This document shows, piece by piece, positions 24,281 to 31,063 of a stretch of 33,548 nucleotides of DNA (its first letter is position 1; each line of letters starts with the position of its first letter). The notes below the pieces were generated by a model. It was not told the DNA's origin and made no database searches. It worked only from the letters and a program-made list of their open reading frames with translations. Location: contig CAZQKM010000025.1 of the NCBI GenBank assembly GCA_964593925.1, forward strand, positions 1-33,548. The letters are read 5' to 3'. The DNA is from Oleidesulfovibrio sp964593925. GTDB lineage: Bacteria > Desulfobacterota > Desulfovibrionia > Desulfovibrionales > Desulfovibrionaceae. Made by a program: the position numbers and the translations under genes.

Positions 24281-24646
24281 ATGAGTGTAAATACAGAAAA
24301 AAATGATGTAAGATCGCTTCTGAAGGTTGCACCATATACTGACATAATTGAAATGCAGGATGGATTTCATATTATGGTAGAACTTCCAGGTGTTTCGCAG
24401 GATGGATTGAGCATTGATCTCGAAGAAAACGAAGTGACCATTTCTGGAAGTAGTATTTATACATACCGCGAAGGTAGAAGGCTGCACAGCGAGTTTGTCC
24501 CGTGTGAATTTTCCAGAACGTTTACCATATCTGATATAGTGGATAAAGAGCGCATCGCCGCAACGATTAAAAATGGCTTGCTTGATTTGTATTTGCCAAA
24601 AGCAGAGGCGGCCAAGCCCCGGCGTATTGAAATTCGTGCCGGCTAG
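24281..24646 (+). CDS. Small heat-shock protein, Hsp20 family
   Basis: A 121-residue second Hsp20. The alpha-crystallin domain has TDIIEMQDGFHIMVELPGVS, the Asp/Leu-rich SIDLEENEVTISGSS, and IAATIKNGLLDLYLPKAE. The C-terminal RIEIRAG holds the IxI motif. GGAGAG lies about eight bases before the ATG. Codon usage becomes more GC-rich towards its 3' end than in its partner. A strong terminator ends the operon 40 bp downstream. Confidence 0.93.
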   Translation: MSVNTEKNDVRSLLKVAPYTDIIEMQDGFHIMVELPGVSQDGLSIDLEENEVTISGSSIYTYREGRRLHSEFVPCEFSRTFTISDIVDKERIAATIKNGLLDLYLPKAEAAKPRRIEIRAG

Positions 24647-24683
24647 GTATGCTGTGCGATAACCTGGGAAGTTGATTAGACAG

Positions 24684-24720
24684 AAAAAACGGCTTTTGCT
24701 CAGCAAAAGCCGTTTTTTTT
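24684..24720 (+). terminator. Intrinsic terminator of the Hsp20 operon
   Basis: AACGGCTTTTGCT is followed after a short loop by AGCAAAAGCCGTT and a run of eight T. The stem is also preceded by A residues, so it could work in both directions. Confidence 0.93.
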
Positions 24721-24722
24721 AA

Positions 24723-24741
24723 TAACCCCATATGGGGGTAA
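24723..24741. promoter_or_regulatory. CsoR/CstR-like palindrome
   Basis: The perfect palindrome CCCCATATGGGG is flanked by TA-rich ends (TAA..GGTAA). This resembles operators of the copper/persulfide-sensing CsoR-CstR-RcnR family, which have C-rich and G-rich halves between TA steps. No complete gene starts just beyond it on either strand, so it might be a relic. Confidence 0.3.
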
Positions 24742-24864
24742 ACAATTCCATTCATAGACAAACTTCTACAGGCAATTTTGCAGGGGTCAAGCCAAGTCAA
24801 AATTTTTTTTGATATATGTCTTGCCTGTCATTTTGTCCACCAACTGGCGGACCTCTGAAAGACA

Positions 24865-25068
24865 TCAATGCCCTTTGGGATTTTTTTTGGTGCACTGGCA
24901 CTTGCCGTTCTTTTTTTCATTTATGATACGTTCCAAAATGAGGGATGTACCATTTTGCAAGACATCCTGCGTAATATCATCTGCGGTATAGCCAAAACAA
25001 TAGCATATAAGCTCTGACACGGTGAATCCTTTTTTGATGAAGGACAGTGTTGAAGACCCGACTGCCAA
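24865..25068 (-). CDS. CopZ-like / BFD-like [2Fe-2S] domain protein, possibly truncated
   Basis: The frame encodes 67 residues from a TTG, or 51 from the GTG at ~25020 (preceded by AAGGA). It contains ICYCFGYTADDITQDVLQNG, then LERIINEKKNGKCQCTKKNP. This Cys-x-Cys plus Cys-x-Cys arrangement matches the second half of the CopZ N-terminal / BFD-like iron-sulfur domain of metallochaperones. The usual first half, with a CCPxC zinc site, is missing, and the normal Cys-Cys after NPKG is replaced by His and a stop. It is therefore either a very small stand-alone BFD protein or the remnant of a copper metallochaperone. Confidence 0.55.
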   Translation of the reverse strand: MAVGSSTLSFIKKGFTVSELICYCFGYTADDITQDVLQNGTSLILERIINEKKNGKCQCTKKNPKGH

Positions 25069-25406
25069 GTCGTAATTATCTCAGTACAACAGATTTTATT
25101 TAGAATGAATTATGTCTGGAATGCTTGTAGAGTCAAGCTTGGGCACAGAGGTCGGAAACTATCTTGTAATACTCTGCCACAGTCTGTATCCGGTGTATGG
25201 TGGTAAGCTTTTTTTACTCCTTCCGGGTGTAAGTTTTTACAATATGTCCACTGAATACTCTGCTGTGGATGGAGAGGGGGAAAGACGAGGCTTGTCATGG
25301 CAGTACCAAAGGCGTATGCAAGCCTTCCCCATGGGAGACTTTGCAGCGCCGGCGGCTATGTTACGGCGCTTGTTGGCCACGCACCTGATAGGTACAAGAG
25401 GAGCTT
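25069..25406. other. Gene-free stretch
   Basis: About 340 bp. A plus-strand frame from 25112 runs into the following gene in another register but has no ribosome-binding site and no protein-like composition. I see no regulatory element or RNA gene. Confidence 0.45.
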
Positions 25407-25907
25407 ATGAACACATCCACTCTGAATGCCGGCGATACCATTACCACCGTATGCACTAGGTGCAAGGATATAACCGGTCATGTGATTATGGCCATGGTTG
25501 CTGCACAGATCATCAAGGTGCAGTGTAAGGCATGCGGTAGCGAGCACAAATATCGCCCGCCTGTCTCGCAGAAAGCGCAGGCGCGTACTGCTACCGTCAA
25601 AAGAGGACGCGGCGACGAAGGCTCTCGTGTAAAGGCGGCGTCTTCACCGGCGCGTATGGCTGCAAACACACGTGCCGAAAACCGAGCTATGCGCGAGGCT
25701 GCGCATGTCCTTGAAGCCTGGATGCAAGCTCTTGGCGAATATGACGAGCGTGATGCGACGCCTTATGCCATGACGTGTACCTATAGCGTGGGGCAGCTTG
25801 TATCGCATCCGACATTTGGGATAGGCAAGGTGCAGCGGCTTACTGGTGCTGGAAAGGTGGAAATTTTGTTTCGCCAAGGGCTAAAGTTGCTCCGTTGCCT
25901 TTCTTAA
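25407..25907 (+). CDS. Zinc-ribbon plus Tudor-like (CarD/UvrD C-terminal-like) hypothetical protein
   Basis: A 166-residue soluble protein. The N-terminus carries CTRCKDIT and CKACGSEH, a CxxC...CxxC zinc ribbon (about residues 16-45). A basic, Ala/Arg/Lys-rich linker follows. The C-terminal 40 residues, YSVGQLVSHPTFGIGKVQRL and VEILFRQGLKLLRC, have the GxxVxHxxFGxGxV pattern of Tudor-like domains seen in CarD and the UvrD C-terminus, which bind RNA polymerase or nucleic acid. A role in transcription or repair is a reasonable guess. GAGGAG immediately precedes the ATG. Lone gene in a gene-poor zone; frame intact. Confidence 0.75.
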   Translation: MNTSTLNAGDTITTVCTRCKDITGHVIMAMVAAQIIKVQCKACGSEHKYRPPVSQKAQARTATVKRGRGDEGSRVKAASSPARMAANTRAENRAMREAAHVLEAWMQALGEYDERDATPYAMTCTYSVGQLVSHPTFGIGKVQRLTGAGKVEILFRQGLKLLRCLS

Positions 25908-25913
25908 GGCTTT

Positions 25914-25936
25914 ACCCATGTATGATGTGGGTTTTT
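25914..25936 (+). terminator. Weak intrinsic terminator
   Basis: ACCCA and TGGGT flank a nine-base loop and are followed by five T, seven bases past the stop codon of the zinc-ribbon gene. Confidence 0.5.
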
Positions 25937-25939
25937 ATT

Positions 25940-26713
25940 TTTCGTAAAGCAATAATTGCTGCCACAATATCCGTGAGTGCCACATGGTTGAATCCGGATT
26001 TTCGTGGAGAGTAGAGAGCTTGCGGAACCTGATGTTCCAAGAGTGGCCGGCTTTTACAGCCTTTCTCCGAGTTTTGAGGGGCTGGCACGCCTTTTCCTCT
26101 GTCACCTTTCTCTACGTGACGAGCATGTGGCTCATGTCTTTACCGTAGCTTTTGTCTTGCGGAGTGCTTTTGCCACATGGTCGGCAGCAGTACAGGGGTT
26201 TTCTCGCCCCGAGTGTATATCCGGGTTTTACAACGTTACGTGCTAAAACAGCTTTCAACTGACAGACATCATGCCTGTTTTTTCGGTAACAACGGCCGAT
26301 GACGAGGAGCCACGCTCATTGACAAGGGTATGGCATTTTATTTCTTTTTTTCTTCGAACCGCCGGTCCGCTGAATTTCTCTCTGGACTTTTCTGGCCAAT
26401 GGGTCTTGCTCGGACTGCCGCCTATGGATTACCATTTCCAAGCGATGCCTCTCAGGTCGTCAGATCTGGATAATCCTCTCTGCCAAAGTTCCAGCCCTGC
26501 CTGTCCCACTCACGGAAGTGTCCAAGTATTACGTTGGATGTATTAGAATACTTTTATCAATGTTTTCATGTGGTTGTACAAGCAGGAAATATATGCAGTG
26601 GCAGTGGGTATGTTGCGCGGTTGGATGGGGTTTCTCCGATCACCAACTACGCTTCGTCCAAAAGGCATAGGGCAGCATAGAATCTTCTGACATTTTGTTG
26701 TCAGGAGGCTTGT
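25940..26713. other. Gene-free stretch, probably decayed DNA
   Basis: About 770 bp with no convincing gene. Frames such as 26004-26246 and 26271-26546 (plus) lack ribosome-binding sites and family motifs. On the minus strand around 26200-26240 a piece reading KPLYCCRPCGKS recalls the zinc-finger start of some transposases, but stop codons follow and the match is too short to call. Confidence 0.45.
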
Positions 26714-26904
26714 ATACGGAAATCGCGATTCACTAAACCTCGGTTTATTACAATTTTGAAAGAAGGCGAAGATGGCAGCAAGTTCAAAGGCATCTGTTGA
26801 AAGCATCTCCATTACAAGTGAATATCCAAGCATGGTGGAATGCAGGCCTTTGACCTGAAACGCAAGAAAGAGATGGAGCTAAAGCTTGCTTACACAAAAA
26901 GGTA
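26714..26904 (+). pseudogene. Decayed IS3-family transposase orfA fragment
   Basis: Read from an ATA in the place of the start codon, the plus strand gives RKSRFTKPRFITILKEGEDG, the signature opening of IS3-family OrfA (consensus 'KSRFTxxQIxxILKExExG'). It continues to the CRKHG-like point, where two in-frame stops appear, and then KHGGMQAFDLKRKKEMELKL, which matches the later YGGMxASDxKRLKELExE block. AGGAGG stands shortly before the start. After TKRY the match is lost and no orfB was found. The fragment is clearly inactive. Confidence 0.75.
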
Positions 26905-26952
26905 CTCTCGACATACCCATGGTAATATCCTTTCCTTGCTACAATTACGCAA

Positions 26953-27288
26953 ATGTATTCTCGACCATATGCAAGAGACAATAAAGATACTCGTCTTATT
27001 GTCGTGGAGCGCTGCGGCTTTTGCAGGGAGGTATGGCTTGCGATCCTCAATGTGCCCTGCAAGGGCACCGGTGTCGTCCCCCTTTCTTTCAGTATCTATG
27101 TCTTTGACAAGTTTGCAAGCAAAATTGGCTATTGTGCCGAAATTCGGATTGGCATGCCATGCATGTCCATATCCAAGTATATTTTGGAGTTGAGCCTCTT
27201 TTTGTGTCGTTCAGATCTTGTTTTTTCGCGTGCTTCCGCCGTATGGAGGGCCTTTGCTATGGCTTGCGCCTGTACATCCTCCAGTTAG
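26953..27288 (+). CDS. Possible small orphan protein
   Basis: An open frame of 111 residues. It has plausible amino-acid composition (LIVVERCGFCREVWLAILNV; RIGMPCMSISKYILELSLFL) and codons similar to neighbouring genes. No ribosome-binding site precedes the ATG and I recognise no family. The CGFC motif could be redox-active or metal-binding. It directly follows the IS3 remnant, so it may itself be a remnant. Low confidence. Confidence 0.3.
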   Translation: MYSRPYARDNKDTRLIVVERCGFCREVWLAILNVPCKGTGVVPLSFSIYVFDKFASKIGYCAEIRIGMPCMSISKYILELSLFLCRSDLVFSRASAVWRAFAMACACTSSS

Positions 27289-27727
27289 AATAATGTCCAG
27301 TCACAGGAATTTCGAGTGCCATATTTTCAAAATATGCGACGTGTGCTTTTCAGTAGATTCGGACAGCAGGTTCCGGGGGGGGCGTAAAATACAGAGCACA
27401 ACGTTGATATACTGTGAGTACGGCACCTGCTTCATCCTTAACTGAGAAGATAAGGCTACAGGCGCTCTCTATTTTATCAGATATGTCATATCGGCGATGT
27501 GTAGGCGGTATGCCTTTGGTTGTTTTGATGAAAGAATAGCAGGTTGGTTTTCTAATAAAAGGCAACTGAGGGCACTGCCGAGAGCTGCGGGTTGTAGGCA
27601 TGTGGCATGTTTGGCGCTGCTAGGATTTTGATAGCCGCTATCACTGGTGACGCTGGTTTTCAGATGCCCAGTCTATAGTTTCTTCGTATTTGTCCGAAAG
27701 AATGGCAAGAGGACACGGAGGTGCTCT
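27289..27727. other. Gene-free stretch before the FlxA-like gene
   Basis: About 440 bp. No coding frame or RNA gene is apparent, only short frames and an eight-G homopolymer around 27376-27383, which could be prone to sequencing or slippage errors. Confidence 0.4.
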
Positions 27728-28204
27728 ATGAACATTGGTGTTGCGGACATATATCCGGAGGTGATTGTGCCAGGGCTTGCAGCACGAACCGCAAGTGTGG
27801 TCGGGCACGAGGATAGGTTGGGGCGACAGGACGATAGTAGTGAAACGTCAGGCGCTATTGTTGTAGATATTTCTGCCGAGGCTCGTCGCAGGGCTCAACT
27901 GGGTACATGGTCGTTTGATACCGCTGTGGGGGAACATGGTGCGGCAACAGATGCAGAAAAACAAAGTGCCCTTGAAGTGCATATTGAGCGTTTGAAAGAA
28001 CGCATCGAAAAATTACAGAAAGAAATACAACGTCTTGAGAAACAGGCACGAATGGATGAAACTGCACAGAAGACTTTGGAGGCCAAGCAGAATGAGTTGA
28101 TGCAGGCCCGACAGCAGCTTGCCGAAGCATTGTTGAAGCAGTCAGAAGGTGAGACTTCATCCGGCAAAACGCAGAGAACAGAGTCTCTTGTCCGTCCAGA
28201 GTGA
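27728..28204 (+). CDS. FlxA-like coiled-coil protein
   Basis: A 158-residue protein. The N-terminal ~75 residues are of mixed composition with AIVVDISAEARRRAQLGTWS. Residues ~80-140 form a strong coiled coil in heptads (HIERLKERIEKLQKEIQRLE, then EAKQNELMQARQQLAEALLK), resembling the FlxA-like family, a group of flagellar-regulon-associated or uncharacterised proteins. No TM segment. GGAGG lies about eight bases before the ATG. Function unknown. Confidence 0.7.
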   Translation: MNIGVADIYPEVIVPGLAARTASVVGHEDRLGRQDDSSETSGAIVVDISAEARRRAQLGTWSFDTAVGEHGAATDAEKQSALEVHIERLKERIEKLQKEIQRLEKQARMDETAQKTLEAKQNELMQARQQLAEALLKQSEGETSSGKTQRTESLVRPE

Positions 28205-28378
28205 TGTTGTGGACCGTGTGTGGCAGTATGGCGGGTAGCCAATTACTCTGCCAGGGCTATGCTACCTGTGGGGTATACAGAAGTGTGCAGTTTGGTATAC
28301 TAACAAAAACACGGGATGCTTTCTGCTGATGCCCTCAGGGCTTTTTGTTATACCTTGCTATATTTTGGAGGTTCTCCA

Positions 28379-28933
28379 ATGCTTGATCCCAGGGAGTGTA
28401 TTCTTTATAGCGGCGGGGCGCGCGGTGCCGAAGCTGTGTTTGGTAAATTGGCTGAGGAATTCGGGCTGGAAGAAGTTAACTACAGTTTTGAGGGGCATCA
28501 GTCCGAGCGCGCCAGAGGCGTTCGCATGTTGACCAGTGAGGAGCTGGCTCTCAAAGATGTCAGCTTGACGTATGTTTCGCGCTTGATGAATCGTAAATAT
28601 ACCAGTGCCCCCCTTTTTCGCAAGGTATTGCAGTCCATTTGCTGGCAGGTAAGTAGCGGGCACGAGGTGTTCGTGGTGGGGGCCGTTATGGATGACCATA
28701 CTGTCAAGGGTGGTACAGGTTGGGGGGCGGAATTTGCTAAAATTTGTAATAAGCCGCTTTTTGTTTTTGATCAGGCCCGTAGCAGTTGGTATAAGTGGGA
28801 AAAGAATCAATGGCAATCCACCGATACTCCTGTGATCTCACACAGGCATTTCACTGCAACGGGGACGCGCTTTTTGGAGGAAAACGGGGAAAAAGCCATT
28901 AGAACGCTTTTTGAACGTAGTTTTGCCCGCTAG
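28379..28933 (+). CDS. SLOG-superfamily (YspA-like) nucleotide-binding protein
   Basis: About 184 residues. The opening ILYSGGARGAEAVFGKLAEE has the G-G-A-R-G-A motif of SLOG/DprA-like Rossmannoid domains, which bind nucleotides or their derivatives. Later blocks are EVFVVGAVMDDHTVKGGTGW, AKICNKPLFVFDQARSSWYK and a C-terminal TGTRFLEENGEKAIRTLFER. The mid-part GGTGWGAEFAK and KPLFVFD fit the second half of such a fold. SLOG proteins take part in nucleotide metabolism, cytokinin activation or defence signalling; which applies here is unknown. Strong GGAGG before the ATG. An intrinsic terminator follows. Confidence 0.65.
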   Translation: MLDPRECILYSGGARGAEAVFGKLAEEFGLEEVNYSFEGHQSERARGVRMLTSEELALKDVSLTYVSRLMNRKYTSAPLFRKVLQSICWQVSSGHEVFVVGAVMDDHTVKGGTGWGAEFAKICNKPLFVFDQARSSWYKWEKNQWQSTDTPVISHRHFTATGTRFLEENGEKAIRTLFERSFAR

Positions 28934-28951
28934 CTTTTGTCATGCACGCTG

Positions 28952-28980
28952 GCCGGAACCCATAGGTTCCGGCTTTTTTT
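28952..28980 (+). terminator. Intrinsic terminator after the SLOG-like gene
   Basis: GCCGGAACC pairs with GGTTCCGGC over a four-base loop, followed by seven T. Confidence 0.95.
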
Positions 28981-29008
28981 GTCTGATGCCTACTGGTAGA
29001 GGAAAGAC

Positions 29009-29911
29009 ATGTCGGATTTGTCAAAAAATTCTGTACCGGGTGTTGCGGCTGCGTTGGGAGCCTTTGCGTTGTGGGGCTTGCTGCCACTTTACTGGAAGCT
29101 GCTTCACATGGTTTCACCTTTTGAGATTTTGGGGCACCGTATTCTATGGTCGCTACTGTTCATCGCGCTATTGATGCAGTGGACAAAACGCTGGGGTGAA
29201 CTGCGTTTGGCGCTGGCTTCCAGGCGCGTGCGGATTACCATGTGTATTACCAGTATTTTAGTGGGTGGTAACTGGCTTTTATATATATGGGCGGTAAATA
29301 GTGGCCAAATCCTTGAGACAAGTCTTGGGTATTATATCGCCCCCCTGCTGAGTATTTTTTTGGGCTGTGTGGTACTTGGAGAGCGTTTGAGTAGGGCGCA
29401 GCAGGGAGCTCTACTGCTGGCTTTATGCGGTGTGGGGGTGCAGCTTGTATCAATGGGGCGTCTTCCATGGGTGGCACTTGCTCTTGCGGGATCATTCAGC
29501 TTGTATGGACTGTTGCGCAAGACAGTACCTGTGGAGTCCGTGCCTGGAATTTTTTGCGAAACGGCGGTATTGGCTCCATGCACTATTTTATATTTTATAT
29601 CTATTGGTAAAGGTGAAGGTGGCTTTACAGGTTATGGTTTTGAAATATCATTATTTTTGATAGGTTCTGGTATATGCACATCTGTTCCTTTGATTTTATT
29701 TGCATTCGCCGCACGTAATATTAATTTGAGTACGCTAGGTGTTTTGCAGTATTGTGGTCCAACTATTGCATTTTTTATTGGTGTATTTGTATTTGACGAG
29801 TCACTTTCATATTCACGTATCGTTTCGTTTTGTTTTATTTGGTTTGCAATTGTAGTGTATAGCGTGGAGCAGTTGTGGATACGTCGTGCTCTGCGGCGTA
29901 CAAGGGGCTAG
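29009..29911 (+). CDS. rarD: RarD-type EamA-family transporter
   Basis: A 300-residue inner-membrane protein with ten predicted TM segments in two EamA repeats. RarD features include GVAAALGAFALWGLLPLYWK, EILGHRILWSLLF, the NWLLYIWAVNSGQILETSLG block, GYYIAPLLSIFLGCVVLGER and a C-terminal TLGVLQYCGPTIAFFIGVFV. The family is annotated as 'chloramphenicol-sensitive protein RarD', but its natural substrate is unknown. Composition shifts within the gene: from about 29580 to 29850 third positions become strongly A/T-rich. AGAGGAAAG-type ribosome-binding site before the ATG. It follows a terminator, so it has its own promoter. Confidence 0.92.
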   Translation: MSDLSKNSVPGVAAALGAFALWGLLPLYWKLLHMVSPFEILGHRILWSLLFIALLMQWTKRWGELRLALASRRVRITMCITSILVGGNWLLYIWAVNSGQILETSLGYYIAPLLSIFLGCVVLGERLSRAQQGALLLALCGVGVQLVSMGRLPWVALALAGSFSLYGLLRKTVPVESVPGIFCETAVLAPCTILYFISIGKGEGGFTGYGFEISLFLIGSGICTSVPLILFAFAARNINLSTLGVLQYCGPTIAFFIGVFVFDESLSYSRIVSFCFIWFAIVVYSVEQLWIRRALRRTRG

Positions 29912-30087
29912 CGACAGTTGGCGCACCATGTGCTTGGTCGTGGAGCCTCGTGTGCAACCCATCGCAGGGGAGGGCCGTATTGGGCGCCTTGTTTTTTGTT
30001 TCGCAGTAATGGTTGGCATATTGATTGCTTTCACTGGCTGATGTGGCATGTTAGTATAAAAAAATGTTACAGGAGGGCTGACTGCCA

Positions 30088-30597
30088 ATGGAAACGTTGC
30101 AAGCTATACAAAAGCGCAGAAGTGTACGGGCCTTTACGGATAAGGTACTTGGGCTGGACCAAATTCATGTATTGTTACAAGCGGCCATGGCCGCTCCCAG
30201 CGCGGGTAATGCCCAGCCGTGGCGCTTTGTTGTTGTCGATGACAGGGCGGTTCTTGCCGCAGTTCCTGCCATTCATCCCTATGCAGCCATGGCGGCAAAA
30301 GCCCCTGCTGCTATTCTGGTTTGCGGTGATCTGGCTGCGGAAAAGTATCCCGGATTCTGGGTGCAAGATTGCTCGGCAGCTATTCAGAATATGCTGTTGG
30401 CTGCCCTGGACCAGGGGATTGGAGCCGTCTGGACTGGAATTTATCCTGAACAGGAGCGGGTTCAGAAGTTTACGGAGCTATTTGCCCTTCCTGACAGTGT
30501 GATTCCTTTGGGGCTTGTGGTGCTTGGCTATCCGGCTCAAAATCCTGCGGCTCAAGACAGGTTTGACGCGGCAAAAGTGCACCGCAACCGCTGGTAG
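30088..30597 (+). CDS. Nitroreductase family FMN-dependent oxidoreductase
   Basis: A 169-residue flavoprotein. Family hallmarks are IQKRRSVRAFTDKVLGLDQI at the N-terminus, AAPSAGNAQPWRFVVVDDR (FMN contacts), DCSAAIQNMLLAALDQGIGA and the C-terminal PLGLVVLGYP. It probably uses NAD(P)H and FMN to reduce nitro compounds, quinones or similar electron acceptors; the small size and fast-type sequence are typical for strict anaerobes. AGGAGG stands 11 bases before the ATG, a slightly long spacer. A terminator begins at the stop codon, so it is the end of a transcript. Confidence 0.9.
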   Translation: METLQAIQKRRSVRAFTDKVLGLDQIHVLLQAAMAAPSAGNAQPWRFVVVDDRAVLAAVPAIHPYAAMAAKAPAAILVCGDLAAEKYPGFWVQDCSAAIQNMLLAALDQGIGAVWTGIYPEQERVQKFTELFALPDSVIPLGLVVLGYPAQNPAAQDRFDAAKVHRNRW

Positions 30598-30630
30598 TGC
30601 TTCCATGCTTCATGAGGGAGCGCTTTTTTT
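30596..30630 (+). terminator. Intrinsic terminator overlapping the nitroreductase stop
   Basis: AGTGCTTCC pairs with GGGAGCGCT (two G-U pairs) over an 11-base loop, then seven T. The stem begins inside the stop codon. Confidence 0.7.
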
Positions 30631-31063
30631 GAGCTGTTGGGTAGAACTAGTTGAGCAAGAAAGTTGTTACAGATCTATGCGCCCGGCGTGTACTGGGGGG
30701 AGCCCCATGGGGGGCGTCGCCAGCCCTGCTGTCTTGCATCGGGAAGGTAGGCATTTCTTTTGCGTATGTGGTACTTCAGTATGCGGGGATGCTAACTCGT
30801 TTTGTACGTGTGTGGGGTGTATTGTGTTTTTAAGTTTTTTATATCACGTTGAATTTATTATGTATGCTTTCTCATTGAGATTAGGAAGAACCGGCGGGAG
30901 GCGAGAGTCAGCCCGTTGCAGCTAGATAAAAAATAACAGATATTGAAGATATTTTTTATTACCGTATCGTAAGTATTGCAGGTAAGGGATACTAGATTGT
31001 CTTGCAGTACATAAAGCAGGTTTGCCGAATACACATACGCAGGGTTTTGCCAAAGGAGGAACT
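30631..31063. other. Intergenic region before the chemoreceptor gene
   Basis: About 430 bp. No supported gene; a plus-strand frame at 30651-30833 lacks a ribosome-binding site. It contains a perfect AT-rich inverted repeat (30926-30959). Confidence 0.45.
30926..30959. repeat. 10-bp perfect inverted repeat upstream of the chemoreceptor gene
   Basis: ATAAAAAATA and TATTTTTTAT are separated by 14 bases, about 105 bp before the chemoreceptor start. An all-AT stem is a poor terminator but a reasonable operator. No clear sigma-28 promoter was seen. Confidence 0.6.

Noticed and set aside
25112..25459. Plus-strand frame before the zinc-ribbon gene
   Set aside because: No ribosome-binding site, no recognisable motifs, and it overlaps the start of a well-supported gene.
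26953..27288. Continuation of the IS3 remnant as orfB
   Set aside because: The frame has none of the integrase-core motifs expected of IS3 OrfB.
28294..28354. Leader RNA with GGTATA...TATACC ends before the SLOG-like gene
   Set aside because: The pairing needs a three-base bulge and one arm overlaps a promoter-like TGGTATACT; only a four-pair hairpin with five T remains, too weak to call.
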